NCBI GenBank assembly: GCA_944351345.1
Contig: CALVPO010000018.1
Location: forward strand, 1-17,933
DNA from: an uncultured Bacilli bacterium
Lineage (GTDB): Bacteria; Bacillota_I; Bacilli_A; RF39; UBA660
Length of the DNA stretch: 17,933 bases
Direction: 5' to 3'
The position numbers and the translations under genes were made by a program. Positions 7,167 through 13,752 of this stretch are shown here, piece by piece. Each line of letters opens with the position of its first letter. Positions within the stretch are counted from its first letter, which is position 1. Under the pieces are notes generated by a model. That model saw nothing but the letters and a program-made list of their open reading frames with translations. It was not told where the DNA came from and made no database searches.

Positions 7167-8978
7167 CTATTTTTTTAAATAACAATTAAGTACTCTAACA
7201 AGTTCTAATTGATCAATTGGTTTTGCTAAATAATCATCAAACCCTTTAGATAAATATTTTTCTTTCATACCAGTTATAGCATTTGCCGTAAGCATAACAA
7301 CAGGTATTTTAAAATCTTTATTCTCTTTTAATCTTTTTAAAACCTCGCTACCACTTAATTTAGGCATCATATCATCCATAAGTATCAAATCATAACTAAC
7401 ACCACTATTTATTTTATCAATACATTCTTGCCCACTCTCACACAAATAAACATCTATATCATACTTCTCAAGCATTCTAGTAGCGACCTTAAGATTAAGC
7501 TTATTATCATCAACAACTAAAACTTTCTTCCCCTTAAAAGACTCATCTTGTATAGTATAATTATCATCTTTTTCCAAACTCTTATCTGTTACCATACTAA
7601 CTATCTTTTGCGATAAATAAACCGTAAACTTAGAACCACTACCATATTTAGATTGAACAACTATCTTACCATTCATCATCTCAACTAAACTCTTAGTAAT
7701 CGCAAGACCTAAACCAGTCCCCTCTAAAGTAGTATTTCTATCCTCATCAAGTCTCTGAAATTTAGTAAATAACTTATCTATTTTATCTGGTTTAATACCT
7801 CTACCAGTATCTTCAACAGAAATAACCAATTTAGACTTTCCCTTAGTATTAACACACATAATAGACAATTCAACTATGCCCTTTTCAGTATATTTAACAG
7901 CATTAGTAAGCAAATTGCTAATAATTTCCTTAGTTTTACCCATATCACCATATAAAACATCAGGAACATCACTAGATATATTAACTTTAAATTCTATAGG
8001 TTTCTCCCCAATTCTAGGCTTAATCAATTTTTCTAAATTAGCACAAACATCCTTTAAACTATAATTAGAACAAACCATTTCCATTTTATTAGCCTCTATC
8101 TTACTAATATCTAAAATCCCATTAACAATTTCTAACAAATTTTCTCCAGCCATAACTATATCATCAGCATCTTTTTTTGCTTCTTCTAATGAATTAGCAT
8201 TTTTAATACATTCCGAAAAACCAATAATAGCATTAAGAGGAGTTCTAATTTCATGAGACATACTAGACAAAAATTCTGTCTTAGCCCTATTAGCTTTCTC
8301 AGCATTATCTTTAGCTAAATTAAGTTCATTTATCATTTTAACATCAGGATTTTCAATAGTAAAATACATAATCATGCAAACAAACATTTCAACAGAAGTA
8401 ACTAATTGTAATCCAGGATTAGCAACTTGAACAAAAAAAATCAACTGCCCAATTGTCAGATAAAGATAAAAAGGTATATACTTTGAATTACCACGTTTAT
8501 TCCTATTAACTAATAAATTATAAAGCCACATAATTTGATAAATAAACGAAGCTAAAAATACTACAATAACACCTAACCCATCAGCATAAGCACCATATTT
8601 ACCTATCTTCAAATTAATATCAAGCACTAAAATAGAAAACACAGCAATTACAAAAACACTCAAATAAATAAATAATTTCTTCTTAATCTTTACATCATCA
8701 CTACAAGTAACCAAAGCCATATAACTAGTCATCAAAAATATAAAACAAGTAAGTAAAATTAAATAAAACTTAGTTACCAAAATAGATATAACATCTATAT
8801 AATGATAAGTTAAAAAATTACATACAAACTCAAGCAATAACGTAATAAAATTAATAATTATAAGTCGCTTATAAATTCTATTTTCAAAATTATCAATTCT
8901 AGGTTTAGAAAAATAAATTATTATAAGTAAACAACTAAAAAAAATACAACAAAAAGGTATCAACAACCCAACTATCAT
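7167..8978 (-). CDS. membrane-bound hybrid sensor histidine kinase with C-terminal receiver
   Basis: Of 603 residues, the first 210 hold six or seven transmembrane helices with no large outside loop. A short coiled linker (211-235) leads to the dimerisation/phosphoacceptor box SHEIRTPLN (241-249, phosphorylated His H242). The ATPase domain has the N box NLLTNAVKY (355-363), G1 DTGRGI (390-395) and G2 GTGLGLA (420-426). A receiver domain occupies about 484-603 with the acidic pair D490/D491, the phosphoacceptor D535 in LMDDMMP, T564 and K586. All catalytic residues are present. The start has AAGGTG at 8984-8989. No HPt protein or partner response regulator lies next to it, so the output is not visible here; the receiver may relay to an HPt protein elsewhere or regulate the kinase itself. 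The many membrane helices suggest a membrane-embedded or small-molecule signal, which is inference. Confidence 0.93.
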   Translation of the reverse strand: MIVGLLIPFCCIFFSCLLIIIYFSKPRIDNFENRIYKRLIIINFITLLLEFVCNFLTYHYIDVISILVTKFYLILLTCFIFLMTSYMALVTCSDDVKIKKKLFIYLSVFVIAVFSILVLDINLKIGKYGAYADGLGVIVVFLASFIYQIMWLYNLLVNRNKRGNSKYIPFYLYLTIGQLIFFVQVANPGLQLVTSVEMFVCMIMYFTIENPDVKMINELNLAKDNAEKANRAKTEFLSSMSHEIRTPLNAIIGFSECIKNANSLEEAKKDADDIVMAGENLLEIVNGILDISKIEANKMEMVCSNYSLKDVCANLEKLIKPRIGEKPIEFKVNISSDVPDVLYGDMGKTKEIISNLLTNAVKYTEKGIVELSIMCVNTKGKSKLVISVEDTGRGIKPDKIDKLFTKFQRLDEDRNTTLEGTGLGLAITKSLVEMMNGKIVVQSKYGSGSKFTVYLSQKIVSMVTDKSLEKDDNYTIQDESFKGKKVLVVDDNKLNLKVATRMLEKYDIDVYLCESGQECIDKINSGVSYDLILMDDMMPKLSGSEVLKRLKENKDFKIPVVMLTANAITGMKEKYLSKGFDDYLAKPIDQLELVRVLNCYLKK

Positions 8979-9006
8979 ACTAACACCTTACCTTCAAACT
9001 ATAATA

Positions 9007-9035
9007 AGATTACCATATAATTATCTTTCTGTAAA
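9007..9035 (-). promoter_or_regulatory. probable promoter of the hybrid kinase gene
   Basis: On the minus strand TTTACA (9030-9035) is followed after 17 bases by TAATCT (9007-9012), preceded by TG in the extended -10 position (TGGTAATCT). The -10 hexamer is weak. It lies just upstream of the AAGGTG ribosome binding site. Confidence 0.4.
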
Positions 9036-9122
9036 TATTTTAAATTAAAAAAATTAAATATAAAAAATTCCTCTAAATCATGAATAAATAACTAAATTAA
9101 TATTTTATAATTACTAATATAC

Positions 9123-9157
9123 AAAAAAACTTGAATTTAACAACTCAAATCCAAGTT
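9123..9157 (-). terminator. intrinsic terminator of the AMP-binding protein gene
   Basis: The arm AACTTGGATTT (9157-9147, minus strand) pairs over 11 positions, one G-U, with AAATTCAAGTT (9138-9128) around an 8-base loop and runs into T residues (9127-9123). It begins at the base next to the stop codon (9158-9160). Confidence 0.85.
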
Positions 9158-11260
9158 TTAATCATTTTTTATCTTTTTTATTTTCTTTTTAACATTAGAA
9201 ACAACTTTAGATAATGGAGTACTTCTTTCTACTAAAGTATATTTAACATTATCATTCATCTTAACATAATCATAAGCATCTATTAAACAAACATATCCAT
9301 CAACAACAACAGGTTTAACACAATTTTCTAATTTCTTATCAATAATTCCATTCACATCACGTTTTGCACAATGAGTAAGAGGATATGGCCTTTCAAAACC
9401 ACTAACTCTATAAACAGCTTTACTAGAAAGTTCTTCAGGTAGCAATTCTCTAAACTTCTTATCAATTGATACCAAAACATCAGCCATAACTTTTTTATAA
9501 TCAGCATCAACTAAAGCAAATGGATTTATCTCTATATCAACAACAGGCCTATTATTATAATTAACTACCTCAGATGATAAAATTCTCTTTCTATCACTAA
9601 GAACTATATCATTTAAAACAAACTCAGGAATCTTTTGAGAATGAACTTCAAATTCATTGCCCATTCTACCTTTCATTACTATATTACCAATCTCATTTCT
9701 ATAAGCATAAACTCCAAATCTAGGCCACTCTCTAAAATAATTATCTATTAAAACTTCAGGCTTATCATCAAAAAGATACCCATTCATAGTACAAGGAGAA
9801 TCAGCACATAACTCACCAACTTGATTAACCTTACACTCTCTTCCTCTCTTATCAATTATAGCAACATCAGCAAAAGAAGTAGGTTCCATACCATATTTTC
9901 CTTTTTTTAACTTAAATTTAAACAAATTTTCTAACACTCCTTGAAATACAGTATAAACTATTCCACCACTTTCACATCTTCCACCACCTTCACCAAGAAA
10001 AGTATGTGGAACAGGTATTCCTAACAATTCTTTTATTTTTTCTCTACCAGCATTAACATAAGCAAAAGACTTATCAACAAACTTCCTTTCATTTACTTCC
10101 AAAGATTCACCAACAGAAAGTGGTAGCGCTAAATAAGGCATATAAACATTAGAAAATTTAGAATCAAATAATATATCTTTAGCAAATTTAATCCAAGAAC
10201 TTCTAGTAGCATCAACAAAATTAGGTTCATTCATAATGATACTATAAACAAAAGTATCAGCACCATAAATTGGTTCACACGCAACAATACTTCCCTGACC
10301 CATAGTATCAGATATAACACTCTTATCATTAGTATCAGATATAGGTGGAATATGCGCCAAACCAACTATATCGCTTAAATCAGGTAAACCAGAAATATCT
10401 TGATCATGAAAACGCATCATTGTCAAATAACTTAAATTATCATGCACAATAGCTTTAGGTCTACCAGGTCTAGAAGATCCACTAGAATGAGTAATAGTAA
10501 AAACATCATATATACTAGGACTATAATCTTTAACCAAACTAGCAGGATAAATCTTACCACTATCAATAAAATCATCAATTAAAATAATACTCTCATCATT
10601 CTCAGCATATTGAATAGCCTTATTAGGAAAATCATATAACTCCCTAGGTATTCCCATCTTTTCATAACGACTAGGAAATTTATCAGGTAAATGATCTGCT
10701 AAAGATAAAAGTATCTTCTTATTTACCTTAGTATCATTTATTACATCAACTATATCATTATATTGATCATCTGAACAAAACATAAAATCAACATCACAAT
10801 TATTAATTATTTCTTTAATATATTCAGAATCAAAAGAACTATCAAAAATATGAATTGTAGCTCCTATATAACTAGTAGCAAGTAACGTAGTTATCAAATC
10901 TGGAATATTAGAAACACAACAAGCAAAAACATCTCCTTTTCTTAAACCATTAGCATGAAGAGCTTTAGCAATATCAATTGCTCTACTATACATTTCTTTC
11001 TTAGTAATTTTATTTCCTCTATAAAATATACCAGTTTTATCTAAAGAATTCTTATTTCTCTCATATTGACCATCAAACCAAGAGCACCTCTCATTATCAT
11101 AAACTTCTTTTAATGCTTCAAGAGTCTTTTTAGTCTTTTTAACATTCTTAACCTGTACAGAAAGCAAATTACTCATATCCTTTATCTCATCATCACTAGG
11201 CTTACGACCCAATTGTCTTTCTAAAATTTCAATTACAATATCAATATCTTTTTGTTTCAT
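9158..11260 (-). CDS. divergent AMP-binding (adenylate-forming) enzyme of the acyl-CoA synthetase type
   Basis: The product has 700 residues from the ATG at 11260, which is preferred over a TTG 12 bases upstream because GGAGG (11266-11270) sits 5 bases before the ATG. The AMP-binding P-loop is clear: residues 257-270 read THSSGSSRPGRPKA. The A5-like region is near 423-432 (GEGGGRCESG) and a possible C-terminal catalytic Lys lies in CAKRDVNG (K633). The enzymes of this superfamily activate a carboxylate with ATP. Two signatures are degraded: the usual TGD reads FGV (about 515-517), and the hinge GRxDDxIK reads GRMGNEFE (about 532-539). An N-terminal extension of about 60 charged residues precedes the domain. 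The substrate is unknown. The gene is alone in its unit, and a 20-bp inverted repeat overlaps its leader. Confidence 0.85.
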   Translation of the reverse strand: MKQKDIDIVIEILERQLGRKPSDDEIKDMSNLLSVQVKNVKKTKKTLEALKEVYDNERCSWFDGQYERNKNSLDKTGIFYRGNKITKKEMYSRAIDIAKALHANGLRKGDVFACCVSNIPDLITTLLATSYIGATIHIFDSSFDSEYIKEIINNCDVDFMFCSDDQYNDIVDVINDTKVNKKILLSLADHLPDKFPSRYEKMGIPRELYDFPNKAIQYAENDESIILIDDFIDSGKIYPASLVKDYSPSIYDVFTITHSSGSSRPGRPKAIVHDNLSYLTMMRFHDQDISGLPDLSDIVGLAHIPPISDTNDKSVISDTMGQGSIVACEPIYGADTFVYSIIMNEPNFVDATRSSWIKFAKDILFDSKFSNVYMPYLALPLSVGESLEVNERKFVDKSFAYVNAGREKIKELLGIPVPHTFLGEGGGRCESGGIVYTVFQGVLENLFKFKLKKGKYGMEPTSFADVAIIDKRGRECKVNQVGELCADSPCTMNGYLFDDKPEVLIDNYFREWPRFGVYAYRNEIGNIVMKGRMGNEFEVHSQKIPEFVLNDIVLSDRKRILSSEVVNYNNRPVVDIEINPFALVDADYKKVMADVLVSIDKKFRELLPEELSSKAVYRVSGFERPYPLTHCAKRDVNGIIDKKLENCVKPVVVDGYVCLIDAYDYVKMNDNVKYTLVERSTPLSKVVSNVKKKIKKIKND

Positions 11261-11277
11261 AATTACCTCCAATTTCG

Positions 11278-11297
11278 TTTACTTATAATATAGTAAA
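11278..11297. repeat. operator-like inverted repeat upstream of the adenylation gene
   Basis: TTTACT (11278-11283) and AGTAAA (11292-11297) form perfect 6-bp arms around TATAATAT. The repeat lies 7 bases before the GGAGG of the adenylation gene and covers its probable -10 region, so it could bind a regulator. No strong -35 box was found with it. Confidence 0.4.
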
Positions 11298-11320
11298 TCA
11301 ACAAAATTCTCACACTTCAA

Positions 11321-11365
11321 CTAAAATATAACATTTTAATATCCTAAATATAACATTTTTAATCA
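11321..11365. repeat. two-copy tandem repeat of about 23 bp
   Basis: The units start CTAAAATATAACATTTTAAT at 11321 and CTAAATATAACATTTTTAAT at 11344 and differ by single-base slippage in A and T runs. The region is pure A+T apart from the C residues, so a regulatory role is not shown. Confidence 0.5.
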
Positions 11366-11370
11366 TTAGC

Positions 11371-11393
11371 TAACAAAAATTTATATTTTGTTA
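11371..11393. repeat. 8-bp inverted repeat in the non-coding region
   Basis: TAACAAAA (11371-11378) and TTTTGTTA (11386-11393) are exact reverse complements around a 7-base loop. Confidence 0.5.
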
Positions 11394-11406
11394 AATATTT
11401 TAGTAA

Positions 11407-11444
11407 ATGCCCATTTTAGCATAAAGTAATACTCAAATGGACAT
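11407..11444. repeat. 10-bp imperfect inverted repeat
   Basis: ATGCCCATTT (11407-11416) and AAATGGACAT (11435-11444) pair at 9 of 10 positions around an 18-base spacer. The spacer holds GCATAAAG (11419-11426), a word found again at 11550-11557. Confidence 0.55.
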
Positions 11445-11485
11445 CTAATATTGAAAATAGATTTCAAATACTATTTTTCTATTAG
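11445..11485. repeat. bulged inverted repeat that competes with the neighbouring one
   Basis: CTAATA (11445-11450) pairs with TATTAG (11480-11485), and GAAAATAG (11453-11460) pairs with CTATTTT and C (11471-11479) with single small bulges, around the loop ATTTCAAATA. The right arm TATTAG is also the beginning of the left arm of the 14-bp repeat at 11480-11528, so both cannot form at once. Confidence 0.5.
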
Positions 11486-11528
11486 TCAAGGGTGAGCTAT
11501 ACGAATTTATCTTGACCCTTGACTAATA
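11480..11528. repeat. perfect 14-bp inverted repeat with 21-bp spacer
   Basis: TATTAGTCAAGGGT (11480-11493) and ACCCTTGACTAATA (11515-11528) are exact reverse complements. The stem contains seven G or C per arm-pair core (GTC, GGG), high for this DNA. It has no T-run directly after it on either strand, so it is not a standard terminator. Confidence 0.7.
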
Positions 11529-11549
11529 TTGATACACTAATATTTTTTT

Positions 11550-11580
11550 GCATAAAGACAAATTTTATTTTGCTTTATGC
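11550..11580. repeat. hairpin with 8-bp plus 4-bp stem
   Basis: GCATAAAG (11550-11557) pairs with CTTTATGC (11573-11580), and inside it CAAA pairs with TTTG after a single bulged A, leaving a 6-base loop. On the minus strand it is followed by seven T (11549-11543), so in that direction it has the form of an intrinsic terminator. Confidence 0.6.
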
Positions 11581-11636
11581 CTAATTTAATATATAATATT
11601 TACCTAATGATTACTTGTCATTCAAATTGGAAGTTT

Positions 11637-11660
11637 TAATAATAAAGTAAACTATTATTA
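11637..11660. repeat. 8-bp inverted repeat, A+T only
   Basis: TAATAATA (11637-11644) and TATTATTA (11653-11660) are exact reverse complements around AAGTAAAC. Being all A+T in the arms, it may be chance. Confidence 0.4.
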
Positions 11661-11800
11661 TGCAAATAACTGTAATCAAATTTGTAAAAATAAACAATAT
11701 TACAAAAAGAATTTATGTACAAATTTAATAAACTACCTTACAGTAAGTCATAGGAGAATTAACCCAAACCTTAAATAATCACACTAGACTATTTAGAATA

Positions 11801-11824
11801 AAATTAAAGTTCAAAACTCAATTT
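11801..11824 (-). terminator. weak terminator-like hairpin after the DUF3298-like gene
   Basis: On the minus strand AAATTGAGTT (11824-11815) pairs with AACTTTAATTT (11811-11801) with one bulged T and a three-base loop, followed only by a short T-containing stretch. It lies 10 bases after the stop codon. Confidence 0.35.
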
Positions 11825-11834
11825 ATCTTAAAAG

Positions 11835-12674
<840 letters not shown>

Positions 12675-12698
12675 TTTTTATTCACTCCTTTCATCATA

Positions 12699-12707
12699 AT
12701 TATAACA
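12699..12707 (-). promoter_or_regulatory. extended -10 promoter of the DUF3298-like gene
   Basis: The minus strand reads TGTTATAAT (TGnTATAAT). AAGGAG (12685-12690) begins only 8 bases after it, so the leader is very short. No good -35 is seen. Confidence 0.55.
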
Positions 12708-12991
12708 CTAATTTATATTTTTTATAATATTAAATTTAATAATATAGAAATTAAAAGTAAAATTAATTAAAATATAAAATCAAATTAAAAAATATCAATT
12801 TAATAATTTAAGGAATTTTTCAAAAATAAAAGTTACAATTTAACAAAACAAAAACAACAACTCAAACTTTTAATATGGTTTTATTTCTTTTTATATAATA
12901 AAAGTTTATATCATTCATAACAATATCTATTATTATTAACTTAATTATATTACTTATAATATCATCATAAATTTATCTACAAAATTTAACA

Positions 12992-13021
12992 TTTACAAAT
13001 TACATAAAAACATGATATAAT
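12992..13021 (+). promoter_or_regulatory. promoter of the ATA-start gene
   Basis: TTTACA (12992-12997) and TATAAT (13016-13021) are 18 bases apart, and TG at 13013-13014 makes an extended -10. It is one of the best promoters in the window and starts transcription about 30 bases before the ATA codon. Confidence 0.75.
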
Positions 13022-13031
13022 ACTTACCATC

Positions 13032-13040
13032 AAAGGAGGT
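13032..13040 (+). promoter_or_regulatory. strong ribosome binding site without an ATG behind it
   Basis: AAAGGAGGT matches the 16S rRNA tail at nine positions. No ATG, GTG or TTG follows at 5-12 bases in any frame; the codon at 11 bases after GGAGG, in frame with a 198-codon open reading frame, is ATA (13051-13053). Confidence 0.75.
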
Positions 13041-13050
13041 TTTATATAAC

Positions 13051-13647
13051 ATAGACATTTTAAAAGAACAATATAAAGAAATATTACAAAAAAGAGAAAA
13101 AATCACAAAACAAATTAATATTTTAAAAAATACTGATACAGTAAAAAAATATTTTGAATTATGTAATCAAAATGATCAATTAACTAGCCAATCTCAAGAA
13201 CTATATAAACAATTAAAAATACAAGAATATAAATCTTGTAACCACATTTGGGTTACTACATTACGTGAACACGATAGCTATGAAGGACGAACATATAAAT
13301 ATTGTGGTTGTATAAAATGTGGATTAGACGAAAGACTTTTAATACAAGGCCATAACTATAGACAATTCTCATTAGAACAACAAATTATATACAACTTTAT
13401 GAAAGAACATACCAATTATAATGGCATTTATACCAATATATCATGTGACTTAGACTTAGCACAAGCAATATACAAAAAAATAAAAGAAGCACATCCTAAC
13501 ATAGATGATAAAACAGCTCTAAAATACTTTGAAACTTCCCTTAACGATATAAGAGAAATTAAAGTAAATGAAACTAGAAAAATTAATAGAGCAAAAAGAC
13601 TATCATTAAGTCCAAAATTTAATAGTTGGAATAAATATGATATTTAA
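13051..13647 (+). CDS. zinc-ribbon/coiled-coil protein of 198 codons that starts with ATA
   Basis: The frame is open over 198 codons from ATA at 13051. Only its last 82 codons follow an ATG (13399), which has no ribosome binding site. The codons after ATA read DILKEQYKEIL, as expected for a natural N-terminus. Residues 5-60 are a charged, likely coiled-coil helix. C63 and H65 with C85/C87 and C90 (CGCIKCG at 85-91) form a possible zinc site, and the rest is helical. I do not recognise the family. The upstream promoter, full ribosome binding site and downstream terminator show an intact unit. So either ATA is used as a rare start (AUU and AUA are known rare starts, as in infC), or an ATG to ATA change has silenced it, or the base is a sequencing error. 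It is the only plus-strand gene. Confidence 0.65.
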   Translation: MDILKEQYKEILQKREKITKQINILKNTDTVKKYFELCNQNDQLTSQSQELYKQLKIQEYKSCNHIWVTTLREHDSYEGRTYKYCGCIKCGLDERLLIQGHNYRQFSLEQQIIYNFMKEHTNYNGIYTNISCDLDLAQAIYKKIKEAHPNIDDKTALKYFETSLNDIREIKVNETRKINRAKRLSLSPKFNSWNKYDI

Positions 13648-13668
13648 AACTTTATAATATAACCATAC

Positions 13669-13694
13669 AAACTAGTAAAACACTAGTTTTTTTT
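13669..13694 (+). terminator. intrinsic terminator of the ATA-start gene
   Basis: AAACTAGT (13669-13676) pairs with ACTAGTTT (13682-13689) around AAAAC and runs into further T (to 13694), 21 bases after the stop. On the minus strand only three T follow the stem, so it mainly works rightward. Confidence 0.8.
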
Positions 13695-13723
13695 ATTCAA
13701 ATTTTCTCTCTAAACATCTTAAC

Positions 13724-13752
13724 AAAAAAAGAGCTAAATTAATTAACTCTTT
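13724..13752 (-). terminator. ileS terminator that overlaps the stop codon
   Basis: On the minus strand AAAGAGTTAA (13752-13743) pairs over 10 positions, one G-U, with TTAGCTCTTT (13737-13728) around a 5-base loop, followed by T (to 13724). The 5' arm is coding: it covers the codons for Arg, Val and Asn before the TAA. Confidence 0.8.

Larger units (their letters stand above)
11261..11834. other. non-coding region rich in inverted repeats between the adenylation gene and the DUF3298-like gene
   Basis: I find no gene with an acceptable start, length and ribosome binding site on either strand in these 574 bases, and no tRNA. It holds several inverted repeats, listed separately: 11278-11297, 11371-11393, 11407-11444, 11445-11485, 11480-11528, 11550-11580 and 11637-11660. 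It also has a 23-bp tandem repeat at 11321-11365. The part from about 11407 to 11580 is almost wholly built of such arms and is locally richer in G+C than its surroundings, which suggests a structured RNA or a relic of a small mobile element. The left end must contain the adenylation gene promoter, and the right end the 3' end of the DUF3298-like transcript. Confidence 0.7.
12675..13050. other. divergent intergenic region
   Basis: These 376 bases separate two divergent genes. They hold the minus-strand promoter at 12699-12707 and the plus-strand promoter at 12992-13021. An 8-bp inverted repeat lies between them, AAACTTTT (12864-12871) with AAAAGTTT (12900-12907). I see no further gene, and the remainder is very A+T-rich. 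Confidence 0.6.

Noticed and set aside
7876..8064. 62-residue plus-strand ORF inside the kinase gene
   Set aside because: It is antisense to the conserved ATPase domain of the kinase, with no ribosome binding site.
11480..11580. CRISPR array or tRNA in the hairpin-rich gap
   Set aside because: There are no regularly spaced equal repeats, and no cloverleaf with T-loop consensus is seen.
13399..13647. Separate 82-residue protein starting at ATG 13399
   Set aside because: It has no ribosome binding site, and the same frame is open 116 codons upstream to a strong ribosome binding site and promoter; it is the tail of the 198-codon gene.
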